Below the pieces are notes generated by a model. That model ran no database searches. It saw nothing but the letters and a program-made list of their open reading frames with translations, and was not told the DNA's origin. From Paenibacillus alginolyticus DSM 5050 = NBRC 15375 (lineage in GTDB: Bacteria > Bacillota > Bacilli > Paenibacillales > NBRC-103111): a stretch of DNA of 64,000 nt. A program made the position numbers and the translations under genes. This document shows positions 53,496 to 61,611 of the stretch, one piece after another. Each line of letters begins with the position of its first letter. The stretch's first letter is position 1. The stretch covers positions 1-64,000 of the forward strand of contig NZ_AUGY01000042.1 of NCBI RefSeq assembly GCF_000422905.1, in the 5' to 3' direction.

Positions 53496-53969
53496 ATGAT
53501 TAAGACACAGGATCTCAAGCTGCAAATGGATGAACTCACGAAACAAAATGATATGGTGCTCATCGAGCTAGAGCAAGTAAAGAAGATGTTGATTAACAGA
53601 TCTCAAAGCTCACAAGGAAACCAAGGGCAGCAACAGTTTAATAATAGCAGCAGTGACCAGCAAGCCTCTGACTCTAATCAACAAGCGCAGGGGCAAAACC
53701 AAGATCAGAACCAGAATCAAAGTAAAAGAGCTGGTCAGGGAGACGCGAACGGTCAGCAAGTAACAGACTTAGCCAATGATTTATTGAAAATTAAGGATCT
53801 CGTTGAAAAATTAGAACAAAAAACGTCCCAATATGTAAGCAGTCAGTCCAATGGTACGTTAACAGAGAAAGATGCGGTTAATCTAATACTAACCTTAATG
53901 AATGGTATGGTAGATTGGGCGAGCGAATTTGTTTCATCCAGAGCGTCGTCGAATGGACAAGTACAATAG
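53496..53969 (+). CDS. Gln/Asn/Ser-rich linker protein with two helical ends
   Basis: The 157-residue protein has a coiled-coil start (DLKLQMDELTKQNDMVLIEL), a low-complexity Gln/Asn/Ser middle (about 36-85), and a second helical part (DLANDLLKIKDLVEKLEQ) with a hydrophobic tail segment (LILTLMNGMVDWASEFV). Function unknown; perhaps a spore or membrane-associated small protein. An SD-like AAAGGAAGGAG precedes the ATG, and a terminator follows at 53991. It is 21 bases after the superoxide dismutase gene. Confidence 0.7.
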   Translation: MIKTQDLKLQMDELTKQNDMVLIELEQVKKMLINRSQSSQGNQGQQQFNNSSSDQQASDSNQQAQGQNQDQNQNQSKRAGQGDANGQQVTDLANDLLKIKDLVEKLEQKTSQYVSSQSNGTLTEKDAVNLILTLMNGMVDWASEFVSSRASSNGQVQ

Positions 53970-53990
53970 TCGAAAATGTCAATGAAAAGG

Positions 53991-54028
53991 CAAAAGAGCC
54001 GCATGAAACAGCTCTTTTGTCTTTTTTG
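53991..54028 (+). terminator. Terminator after the Gln-rich gene
   Basis: GCAAAAGAGC pairs with GCTCTTTTGT, then CTTTTTTG. Confidence 0.85.
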
Positions 54029-54185
54029 TCGAATGCTATTTATTCATTAAGTGAACTTAATAAAAGGTTTATTGATTTTTTAGGCGATTCGACAATATGT
54101 CCATATTTACAGATGGCAGGATGACCGATAAAGTAAAGTGTAGACAAAAAGAAAGAGTACAAACCATGGATGGGGTGTTGGAATC

Positions 54186-54392
54186 GTGAGAGAAATCGAT
54201 ATTAATCACGTCATGAGTCAGCTTGGCATTCAGCCAATACAATGGCAAGAACTTCAAGATCAACAAAACAAAAAAAAACAACAAGATGACGTTGAGCGTA
54301 ATGGAACTGTCGACCCATCGCTTGAAACTTCCCCATTACTTAATGACCCCTATGCCATCAACTTTCACTTGGATATTCACGTGAAACTCTAG
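54186..54392 (+). CDS. 68-residue hypothetical protein
   Basis: GTG 54186, with GGGGTG upstream, opens a polar 68-residue frame (REIDINHVMSQLGIQPIQWQ, then NKKKQQDDVERNG and a hydrophobic tail ending FHLDIHVKL). Coding quality is moderate. No family recognised. Confidence 0.5.
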   Translation: MREIDINHVMSQLGIQPIQWQELQDQQNKKKQQDDVERNGTVDPSLETSPLLNDPYAINFHLDIHVKL

Positions 54393-54430
54393 CTCATGAT
54401 AAAGGGATTGCCACGTTTTCCATTCTTATT

Positions 54431-54702
54431 TTACTGTATGCGCTCGATAATCCAACCCAAAGTTTCGTCAGAGTCCAAATGGAGTTTGGCTTTTTCTTTA
54501 TCGAAAATGATGGACTTGTTGATCATATAATGGTTACTTGCTGTTTCGATGATCGGAAGGATGGGATCCAATCCCCATTCTTTTTTTTGCGGTAAAAATC
54601 GAATAAATGGATCTCTTCCCGAATCACAGTGGTATCACAAATATGATCCAAGGATATCCTTCCTTTCCAAGCAAAGTTTTCCTTATAGTTTGTCTCTTTA
54701 AG
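54431..54702 (-). pseudogene. Decayed gene with a frameshift at a homopolymer
   Basis: On the minus strand, a frame without a start (from 54702) reads LKETNYKENFAWKGRISLDH, then ICDTTVIREEIHLFDFYRKK, up to a run of eight A (54581-54588 on the plus strand is T8). It resumes in the next frame as EWGLDPILPIIETASNHYMI, then NKSIIFDKEKAKLHL and onward to the stop at 54431. The two parts read naturally as one protein, so a one-base indel in the A run broke the gene. The N-terminus is missing and the family is not recognised. The rest of the gap 54703-54818 shows nothing. Confidence 0.5.
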
Positions 54703-54818
54703 TCAGGACCTATCCGTCTGCCTTCTTCCAATTTGGTTTAATCAGATGGAGAAGCGGGTATGCTTGGGAATAGAAATGGTTAAGAATGGATGATTGTAAG
54801 GAGGGAAGGAATGACCTA

Positions 54819-55517
54819 ATGAAGACACTTTCCATTATTCCGGCTTATAACGAAGAAAAAACGATAGCAGGCGTGGTGGCTTCCATAAAACGAGAGCAGC
54901 CTGATATGGATATTGTCATTATCAATGATGGTTCCACGGATCGTACCTCAGCGGTTGCCCGCGCGTTACAGGATGCGGCGGTAGTCGATTTGCCAGTCAA
55001 TCTTGGCATTGGGGGCGCAATGCAAACAGGATATATGTACGCACTAAGGAATGGCTATGATATTGCTATTCAGATCGACGCAGATGGTCAACATGATCCA
55101 AAAGCGTTACGTCAAATCATGGAACCAATCTTGAATGGGCATGTGGATTGCTGCATCGGCTCTCGCTTTCTGGTGAAGACCGCGTATCGTTCAGCTTGGA
55201 ATCGACGATTGGGCATTTTCTTTTTTACCTGGATGATTAGTTGGATGCTTGGTAAGACGTTCACTGATCCTACATCGGGTTTTAGAGCTGTGAACCGTTC
55301 TATCATTGAGCTTTTTGCCAGGTATTACCCGGAGGATTATCCAGAAGTAGAAGCTATCGTTTTACTGGAGCGGCAGCATTTCAGACTGAAAGAAGTATCC
55401 GTCTTAATGCATGAGAGGAAAGCGGGACATTCGTCCATAACCCCTCTGAAATCGCTTTACTATATGGTTAAAGTATCTCTTGCTGTATGTATGACTAGAA
55501 TTCGTAATGTGAGTTGA
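54819..55517 (+). CDS. Family 2 glycosyltransferase (polyprenyl-phosphate type)
   Basis: The 232-residue GT-A enzyme has the starting motif SIIPAYNEEKTI, DIVIINDGSTD, QIDADGQHDP (metal-binding DAD) and DPTSGFRAVN. It resembles DpmA/CsbB-type enzymes that load a sugar onto undecaprenyl phosphate. The lack of a C-terminal membrane anchor fits the DPM1-like group. ATG 54819 follows GAAGGA by eight bases. It is the first of four co-directional genes. Confidence 0.87.
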   Translation: MKTLSIIPAYNEEKTIAGVVASIKREQPDMDIVIINDGSTDRTSAVARALQDAAVVDLPVNLGIGGAMQTGYMYALRNGYDIAIQIDADGQHDPKALRQIMEPILNGHVDCCIGSRFLVKTAYRSAWNRRLGIFFFTWMISWMLGKTFTDPTSGFRAVNRSIIELFARYYPEDYPEVEAIVLLERQHFRLKEVSVLMHERKAGHSSITPLKSLYYMVKVSLAVCMTRIRNVS

Positions 55518-55523
55518 TGATTC

Positions 55524-55865
55524 GTGAATGTATATGTTTGGGCAATCTCTTTTTGTTTAGTGTTTATTTTCATTTCCGTAGAGCTTATTCGTAGGCAAAA
55601 ACTACAGGAGCAGTACGCCATTCTCTGGCTAGTACTAGGATTTATCATGGCGTTGTTTAGTGTGTTTCCAAGCTTATTGGATCAGGTATCGCATAGAATG
55701 CATATCTACTACGCACCTTCGCTTTTTCTGGTGGGATTGTTATTTTCCCTTGTGTTTATCATGCATTTAACGCTAGTTATCTCTAAACTTCATCGTAAAT
55801 TAACCCGATTGATACAGGAAGTTGCACTGCTTCAGGAACAATTACGAGGGAAGGGATCAGAATGA
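55524..55865 (+). CDS. DUF2304 membrane protein
   Basis: The 113-residue protein has three transmembrane segments (about 4-20, 33-50, 65-88), the typical ELIRRQKLQEQYAILWLVLG start and a helical cytoplasmic tail (KLHRKLTRLIQEVALLQEQ). DUF2304 genes often sit beside polyprenyl-phosphate glycosyltransferases. The GTG 55524 lacks a strong SD; translation is likely coupled to the upstream gene (six-base gap). Confidence 0.8.
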   Translation: MNVYVWAISFCLVFIFISVELIRRQKLQEQYAILWLVLGFIMALFSVFPSLLDQVSHRMHIYYAPSLFLVGLLFSLVFIMHLTLVISKLHRKLTRLIQEVALLQEQLRGKGSE

Positions 55866-56218
55866 AAGGGATGACGGCTCCGATTCTCATTGTTTTCCTA
55901 AATGTATGTTTACTGGTCTGTGGTCAAATTGTATGGAAAATTGCGCTCAATCGAACGCCATTAACAGGGATTCATAATTTAGGAACTGTACTGATGCAGC
56001 CTTATATTCTTGTGGGATGCTTACTCTATGGCATTGCTACTGTGATATGGTTCTTTGCTCTTAGCCGATTTGATCTAAGTCGTGTTTATCCGCTCCAATC
56101 CATTGCGTATGTACTGGGCGCGTTGTTCGGTTGGTTGGTATTAAACGAGACGTTCACATCATCGCAATGGTTAGGGCTGCTCTTCTTAGTTGGAGGCGCC
56201 TTCCTGTTAGCTAGATAG
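55862..56218 (+). CDS. EamA/SMR-type membrane protein (ArnE/F-like flippase)
   Basis: The 118-residue protein has four transmembrane segments (about 8-25, 43-65, 73-92, 98-116) and EamA-type blocks ALSRFDLSRVYPLQSIAYVL and LGLLFLVGGAFLLAR. Small EamA/SMR proteins next to lipid-linked glycosyltransferases, such as ArnE/ArnF, flip sugar-phosphate lipids. Its ATG overlaps the DUF2304 stop by four bases. Confidence 0.8.
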   Translation: MKGMTAPILIVFLNVCLLVCGQIVWKIALNRTPLTGIHNLGTVLMQPYILVGCLLYGIATVIWFFALSRFDLSRVYPLQSIAYVLGALFGWLVLNETFTSSQWLGLLFLVGGAFLLAR

Positions 56219-56245
56219 GTTAGTCAAATAAGGAGAGATGGTCTT

Positions 56246-57457
56246 ATGAAACGCGGAGTTTGGCTTGGCTTGCTGCTGCTGATGTCTGCTGCTTTGTATA
56301 TACGCTTACATTATGTGCTTGAAGCTAAATACCCACCGTTAGAGTGGGATCAATTAGAGTACACGAAGACAGCCATTCAATTGCTTGAAAAAGGCATATT
56401 CGCCTATCGTGATACTGTGCCTAATTCACTCGTGACACCCGGATTTCCGCTGCTCTTAGCGGCAGTATTTAGCCTTACAGGCTATGAACAACTGGAGCCG
56501 GCATTAATGGTCGTTCGTATCCTAAACTGCTTCGTTTCACTAGGCGCGATTCTATTCTTATTTCTGATAGGAAAAAGACTGTTTAACCCTATAACAGGGC
56601 TAATCGCCAGCGCTTTTGCCGCGGTGTATCCTTCCTACGTATGGTCAACTTCACTCATCTTAACGGAGGTTCCTTTCTTGACTGTTTTTACGGCTCTGCT
56701 CTATATGCAGGTACGTATCATTCAGGATAACAAATGGCGGGATCATCTATGGATGGGGGCTTTGCTTGGGCTTTGCGTCCTTATTCGTCCGAATGTACTT
56801 CCCTTGGCTGTGATTCCTTATATGTTTCTTTGGGTCAGAACGAAGAAAATAGACGCAGCCTATGGATTACTTGCAGCTGCGTCTTTTGCCTGTACGATGA
56901 TACCTTGGTGGATTCGGAATTGGATGACTTTTCATTCTTTTATTTTTATCGCCAACGGAGAAGCGGGCAACCCGTTCCTTGGAGGAACGGACCCCTACTT
57001 CCGAGGAACAATCGATTGGGATCATATCGATTCACATCATCAGTTCGCTGAAGGTCTGCGACGGATAAAAACAGGTTTAGCCCAGGAACCGTTGTTATGG
57101 ATGAAATGGATGACAATTGGGAAATTACTTGTCTTTTTTAAAACGATGTGGGTGGGACCTTATCCATTTTCTGTCCCTGCTTGGTATGCGAATGCATTAA
57201 CACAATTGCACACTTTCTTAATTGCTGCAGGCAGCTTAACGATGATCATTTTCAGCTTTCGCAAGCCTTCGATTCAATATTTAACCGTGGCATTTCTCAT
57301 ATTTTTAGGCGTCCATATGGTATTTATTCCGGTTGATCGCTATGTGTATGGTATGCTTCCCTTTCTGATGCTGGGCAGCGCCTATTTGATTACACAAGTC
57401 ATCACCTTACTTCATAGCGCTTGGACTACCTCTCTCCTGCAGCGGAGGGGGATTTAA
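56246..57457 (+). CDS. GT-C glycosyltransferase (PMT/GT39-like) membrane protein
   Basis: The 403-residue protein has about 10-11 transmembrane helices, an acidic segment WDQLEYTKTA near 37-46 in the first outer loop (the likely catalytic Asp/Glu), LILTEVPFLTVFTALL and a helix-rich second half ending DRYVYGMLPFLM. It fits GT-C enzymes that transfer sugar from a polyprenyl carrier. AAGGAG precedes the ATG. Its 3' end overlaps the convergent CBS gene by 32 bases. Confidence 0.83.
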   Translation: MKRGVWLGLLLLMSAALYIRLHYVLEAKYPPLEWDQLEYTKTAIQLLEKGIFAYRDTVPNSLVTPGFPLLLAAVFSLTGYEQLEPALMVVRILNCFVSLGAILFLFLIGKRLFNPITGLIASAFAAVYPSYVWSTSLILTEVPFLTVFTALLYMQVRIIQDNKWRDHLWMGALLGLCVLIRPNVLPLAVIPYMFLWVRTKKIDAAYGLLAAASFACTMIPWWIRNWMTFHSFIFIANGEAGNPFLGGTDPYFRGTIDWDHIDSHHQFAEGLRRIKTGLAQEPLLWMKWMTIGKLLVFFKTMWVGPYPFSVPAWYANALTQLHTFLIAAGSLTMIIFSFRKPSIQYLTVAFLIFLGVHMVFIPVDRYVYGMLPFLMLGSAYLITQVITLLHSAWTTSLLQRRGI

Positions 57458-57857
57458 ACTCGAGCTGCTTCGCGCAGTATTCGATAATCTCGCTTCGACG
57501 AACGATCCCGATGAATTTATCGGAATCATCTACAATCGGAACGAAGTTTTGTACTTTGGCCAAATCGATAAGATCGACCATATCGGCATGAATATGAACC
57601 GGTTTATTTTGTACACGCAGAGGAACCTCGGCCAATATATGGCGGTGAGCATTTTCGAAGCCAATTCCGTCTGAATTTTTAAGAAACCACAATAGATCGC
57701 CTTCGGTAACCGTACCAACATAAAGACCATCATCGGAAAGAATAGGCACAGCTGTATAACGGTGATATTCCATACGTTCTAATGTTTGACGAAGGGTTGC
57801 TTGCAATGTCGTTGTGATAACTTCGGATTTAGGCAAAAGGAAAAAAGCAATATTCAT
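57426..57857 (-). CDS. Tandem CBS-domain protein
   Basis: The 143-residue protein is a single CBS pair (Bateman module), TAVPILSDDGLYVGTVTEGD and VPIVDDSDKFIGIVRRSEII, and resembles small c-di-AMP or adenylate-binding CBS proteins. A trailing tail KSPSAAGER follows. ATG 57857 is served by AAGGAG ten bases upstream, which belongs to the hairpin-SD element at 57866-57893. The first two-thirds faces away from the glycosylation operon. Confidence 0.82.
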   Translation of the reverse strand: MNIAFFLLPKSEVITTTLQATLRQTLERMEYHRYTAVPILSDDGLYVGTVTEGDLLWFLKNSDGIGFENAHRHILAEVPLRVQNKPVHIHADMVDLIDLAKVQNFVPIVDDSDKFIGIVRRSEIIEYCAKQLEFKSPSAAGER

Positions 57858-57865
57858 TCATTAAC

Positions 57866-57893
57866 ACTCCTTAGAGTTTTCCGTAGGAAAACT
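57866..57893 (-). repeat. Hairpin-SD element before the CBS gene
   Basis: On the minus strand AGTTTTCC, loop TAC, GGAAAACT (57875-57893) is followed by CTAAGGAG (57867-57874), the SD of the CBS gene. It is the minus-strand twin of the pyr-operon elements. Confidence 0.87.
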
Positions 57894-57972
57894 TTCTTCA
57901 ACGTTTCTATTGTATCAAACTTTTCGAATAGAATCTAAACCTGTGATGGATGCTAGATGTGAGGTGAAAGTT

Positions 57973-58434
57973 ATGAATCGAGCATTAACAACAGCAATGA
58001 TTGGAATTGGTACTGCACAAGCAATGAAATTGCCGCTTTTCTATTTGAAAACTGGAAAGTGGGATCTGTCACAGCTGACACAAACAGGAGGGATGCCTAG
58101 CTCACACTCCTCGGGTGTATCTGCGCTTGCAACCTATATAGCAATGAAAAGAGGCATTTCTGCAATCGATTTTGCCGTGAGTTCAGTTTTCGGAGCGGTC
58201 GTCATGTATGATGCAATGGGGATCCGACGGGCAGCTGGAGAGATTGCGATTGAAGTGAATGATCTGGATGAGCAAGTCGAAAGGTTGGCTAAACAGCATC
58301 CGGGTTTGTACCATGAACGAAGACGTAAAGCCTTAAAGGAACGATTAGGTCATTTACCGAGAGAAGTCGTGGGAGGAGCTCTTCTGGGTATTGCCATAGG
58401 TGCTTTTAGTTATATGCTGGAAAATAAGAAATAG
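57973..58434 (+). CDS. DUF212 / divergent PAP2-like membrane protein (YuiD type)
   Basis: The 153-residue protein has two to three transmembrane segments and the family stretches AQAMKLPLFYLKTGKWDL, GGMPSSHSSGVSALA and FGAVVMYDAMGIRRAAG, then the charged HERRRKALKERLGHLPREVVGG. It is related to PAP2 acid phosphatases; the PSSHS motif keeps the catalytic-type His. ATG 57973 follows GAGGTGAAAG. Substrate unknown, perhaps a lipid phosphate. Confidence 0.85.
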   Translation: MNRALTTAMIGIGTAQAMKLPLFYLKTGKWDLSQLTQTGGMPSSHSSGVSALATYIAMKRGISAIDFAVSSVFGAVVMYDAMGIRRAAGEIAIEVNDLDEQVERLAKQHPGLYHERRRKALKERLGHLPREVVGGALLGIAIGAFSYMLENKK

Positions 58435-58510
58435 GATGAACGGTACATGTGGACAACTTTTCTTGAATGGGATAAGATCAAGAAATGTTCTTAGAAAGGA
58501 AGAAGTTCAC

Positions 58511-58948
58511 ATGGAAATTATTCGAGTCACAACGAAAGATCAATTACAAGGTTGTTTTAGCGTGCGATTCAAAGTGTTCGTTGAAGAACAGCAAGTACCT
58601 GAGCACGAGGAAATTGATGAAAAAGATGAATCACCTGAAGCGTGCCATCATTTTCTTATGTTAGATGGAGATCAGCCTGTAGCAGCTGCTCGTTGGTATG
58701 AGTATCAACCTCAGACGGCTAAACTGCAGCGGGTAGCGGTTTTGAAAGAATATAGAGGCCGATCCCTAGGTAAACAAATGATTCTTGCGATGGAGCAGCA
58801 AGCTCGCGAAAAACATTGTACCTTTGCGATCCTCGACGCACAATGTCAAGCGGAGGGCTTTTATAGTCAACTTGGCTATGAAGTCATCTCGGATGAACCT
58901 TTTTATGATGCTGGCATCCTCCATGTCAGAATGAAAAAACCGCTTTAA
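58511..58948 (+). CDS. ElaA/YjcF-type GNAT acetyltransferase
   Basis: The 145-residue protein has the subgroup pattern FSVRFKVFVEEQQVPEHEEIDEKDE, AAARWYEY, the acetyl-CoA loop RGRSLGKQMI and FAILDAQCQAEGFYSQLGYEV. ATG 58511 follows GAAAGGA; upstream open frame is not family-like. Its stop overlaps the convergent kinase gene by four bases, sharing a bidirectional terminator. Confidence 0.85.
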   Translation: MEIIRVTTKDQLQGCFSVRFKVFVEEQQVPEHEEIDEKDESPEACHHFLMLDGDQPVAAARWYEYQPQTAKLQRVAVLKEYRGRSLGKQMILAMEQQAREKHCTFAILDAQCQAEGFYSQLGYEVISDEPFYDAGILHVRMKKPL

Positions 58949-58964
58949 AGAAAAGCGGTTTTTT
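58934..58964. terminator. Bidirectional terminator
   Basis: AAAAAACCGCTTT pairs with AAAGCGGTTTTTT. It overlaps the coding end of both convergent genes, so their last codons are part of the hairpin. Confidence 0.85.
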
Positions 58965-60561
58965 CATTCTGTGAATGTTCTTCAACTAATGGGAAGGTGA
59001 TAATAAACCGAGTCCCTTTCCCTAGTTCGCTCTCAACTTCCAAGGTCCCGTTGTGATCTTGTACAATTTTGTAGCAAATGGATAGACCAAGTCCGGTGCC
59101 GGCTGCTTTCGTCGTGAAGAAGGGGTGGAAGATTTTTTCCAGCTGCTCACTTGGAATACCTGGGCCGTTATCTGCAATAATTAAAGTCGCGTTCTTCGGA
59201 TCGCGGCTTAATTGCATGTGGATAGTGCCATTTTCTACAATAGCTTCGCAAGCATTTTTAATAATATTAAGCAATAACTGTATCATTTTATCTTGGTCCA
59301 TCCATACAAGGATCGGATCCATCCATTCTTGATAATGAATCTCGTGACCGAAACGAGTAGCTTCAGATTCAATTAAGGCAATAACCTTTAGTACACACTC
59401 ATGGAGAGAGTCGACCTGGAAATCAATGCGATGGGGCTTTGAGAATTGGAGGAATTCTGCTGTTAAGTCACTCATCCGATCAATTTCATCCATGATCATC
59501 GCATACCAATTTTCAATATTGTAACCATTTGCTTTTGAGATTTGCAAAAATCCCTTTACCGTTGTCAACGGATTTCGAATTTCATGCGCCATCCCGGAAG
59601 CAAGCTCACCGACGACTCTCAGCTTTTCCGATCTCAGCATATGCTCTTCGCGCTTTAACCAGGATTCACGCTTCTTCATAAACAAGTTATGCTCTGCTAA
59701 TAAAATGAGATCATCCTTCGTCAAACCTTCTAGCGGATAATTAGCAATGCCATAGGTGATTTGAATGCCAGTTAATTTAGGGAGTTCGGAATCCAGCTTT
59801 AACTTGAAAGAAGAGTTAGAATCATGCTCTGGATTAATCGGCATAACGACAGCGAACTCATCACCACCGTATCTTGCAATAAAGAGGGCTTCTTTAAACA
59901 AGATTTGCAGGAGGTCAGCCATTTGCTTCAAAATAAAATTCCCCGCTTGAAACCCGCGAGTTGTATTCATTGCCTTCAGATCCGTACAATCAATAAGAAT
60001 AAGGACTAAACTTTGCTTTTGCTGTATGTATTGTTCCAATCTGCGATGGGACTCTTCGTAATTATATAAGCCTGTTAGCGAATCCTTTTGCGCATATGAA
60101 TATCGTTCATTTCTTAAGGAATCAGCTTGTCTAATGGTAGAATAGGCTGCTCGTGTGAATAAGGCTACCGCGGTAAAATCAAGTATGCTGTTAAGCGCAT
60201 AAATCCATAGCAAGCTCTTGCTGGAAAAACCAATAATGAGATAAACATTGCAAATATAGATCAGTGCATAAGACACAGCTAACAACCAAGATTTTTTGCG
60301 GCTTTCTTCTTTATAAATATCGAAGGAAAGTGTTAGTATGTACAGAGGAAGACAAAAATTCGAATGACCGATGTAATGTAAAAATCCAATGAAAAGTAAA
60401 CGAACCCAAGGGATTGCCGCATGCTGCATGGAAAACCTTAGACTGACGATGTAAAGGACTAATCCAACAACAAGTAAAGGTATGTTAAGGACAGTATGCA
60501 AAATAGTTGAGTATAGACAAAAAACAAGAGCATAGACATAAAAAATCCAATTGATAAACAC
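58945..60561 (-). CDS. Membrane GGDEF-histidine kinase fusion
   Basis: The 538-residue protein has about six transmembrane helices (about 6-145), a GGDEF domain (about 158-298; SLTGLYNYEE, YGGDEFAVVMP 231-241) and then HisKA with phospho-acceptor His326 in GMAHEIRNPLTTVKGFL, and an HATPase domain. The GGDEF signature is intact, but DCTDLKAMNTT replaces the usual D-x-D-x-F-K-x-x-N-D, and the guanine-site GD is GN. The cyclase may therefore be altered or only a c-di-GMP/GTP sensor. The kinase part resembles sporulation phosphorelay kinases. No response regulator is adjacent. Confidence 0.85.
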   Translation of the reverse strand: MFINWIFYVYALVFCLYSTILHTVLNIPLLVVGLVLYIVSLRFSMQHAAIPWVRLLFIGFLHYIGHSNFCLPLYILTLSFDIYKEESRKKSWLLAVSYALIYICNVYLIIGFSSKSLLWIYALNSILDFTAVALFTRAAYSTIRQADSLRNERYSYAQKDSLTGLYNYEESHRRLEQYIQQKQSLVLILIDCTDLKAMNTTRGFQAGNFILKQMADLLQILFKEALFIARYGGDEFAVVMPINPEHDSNSSFKLKLDSELPKLTGIQITYGIANYPLEGLTKDDLILLAEHNLFMKKRESWLKREEHMLRSEKLRVVGELASGMAHEIRNPLTTVKGFLQISKANGYNIENWYAMIMDEIDRMSDLTAEFLQFSKPHRIDFQVDSLHECVLKVIALIESEATRFGHEIHYQEWMDPILVWMDQDKMIQLLLNIIKNACEAIVENGTIHMQLSRDPKNATLIIADNGPGIPSEQLEKIFHPFFTTKAAGTGLGLSICYKIVQDHNGTLEVESELGKGTRFIITFPLVEEHSQNEKTAFL

Positions 60562-60711
60562 ACTATATCATCTCCTGAATGTAACTAAACGCTGTCGCTT
60601 ATCGTTGAATGACCCCCATGAGGTTCTCACACCTTGTGACATGTTCTCTGTCTATTCACTAAATCCCTTCTAACAAAAGTAAACAAAATTGAAAAGTAAT
60701 ACGCATTTTAT

Positions 60712-60748
60712 CAAAAAAAACCTGAAGGACATTTCATCCCTAGGTTCT
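60712..60748 (-). terminator. Terminator of the MBL-fold gene
   Basis: On the minus strand AACCTAGGGA...TCCTTCAGGTT forms a hairpin followed by eight T. Confidence 0.65.
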
Positions 60749-60761
60749 GATCGTAAAATAA

Positions 60762-61514
60762 TTATTCTGGAATTTCAATCACTTCATGTTGATGGATGAA
60801 AGTCATGCGGCCTGTTTTCCCTACAAAATTCATCATATCATCGTCATAATGCATCAAATAGATTCGCTCTTGTACATATTCAGGCAAGCTAAGAAGTTCT
60901 TCCAATGTTGCATGAATAAAACCGTTCCCGCTAAGTTGACAATCGTGTAAAATGGTGTGGCAGTTTCTTTTGGTAACAATTTCTTGAACGAGAAGTTCCT
61001 CATTAAATTGGGTGTCAGCACTATAGAACGTTCGGCCATTGATAAAAAGTGAGTAGTTAAGCTTATGTGGTATATGAAGAGTGGATATAAATTCAATGGT
61101 CAGTCCAGGTAGGATGTTAGTAGGTACATTTTCTTCGATATGGATGACTTCGAAATAATCCTCTAGTCTGCTGAAGCCTTCTGTGGGATTATACATACCG
61201 CCTTTTAGCGTGTTTTGCCAAAGGACTCCTGCTAGCGGTTCTGTTACGAAAAGCTTTGTTTTCTTATTCTTATATTGGTATAACAATCGAAAGGCAATTT
61301 CTTCTAATCCGCCTACATGATCGGCATGAATGTGCGAAATGAGGATACCATCAATTTGGTCAGGCTGTATACCGATATCATGCAGCGATCTTGGCGTTGT
61401 TGCCCCGCAATCGATGAGGATGTTCATTTCATTAGAACGGATTAATGCGCTCGTATTGTAAAATGTTTTGGCAAACGCACTGCCGGTTCCCAACATTTGA
61501 ATTTGCAAACTCAT
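60762..61514 (-). CDS. MBL-fold metallohydrolase (RNase Z-like)
   Basis: The 250-residue protein has MLGTGSAFAKTFYNTSALI, LIDCGATTPRSL, the zinc motif SHIHADHVGGLEEI (about 59-72), an ADTQFN acidic strand and HDCQL, then MHYDDDM. It fits the group of RNase Z-like beta-lactamase-fold hydrolases; the exact substrate is unclear. It is divergent from the hydrolase gene at 61612. Confidence 0.83.
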   Translation of the reverse strand: MSLQIQMLGTGSAFAKTFYNTSALIRSNEMNILIDCGATTPRSLHDIGIQPDQIDGILISHIHADHVGGLEEIAFRLLYQYKNKKTKLFVTEPLAGVLWQNTLKGGMYNPTEGFSRLEDYFEVIHIEENVPTNILPGLTIEFISTLHIPHKLNYSLFINGRTFYSADTQFNEELLVQEIVTKRNCHTILHDCQLSGNGFIHATLEELLSLPEYVQERIYLMHYDDDMMNFVGKTGRMTFIHQHEVIEIPE

Positions 61515-61611
61515 TCAGCAGCCTCCATTGTTCGACAAAAACCATCTTTTTCTAATGTAGCATGGGAGGTTGCGGAATTTCAACCATTAATTAAAAGGTG
61601 TTGATTCCTTC

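Noticed and set aside
53915-54124. Frame following the Gln-rich gene end
   Set aside because: It overlaps the coding end and the terminator at 53991 and has no SD.
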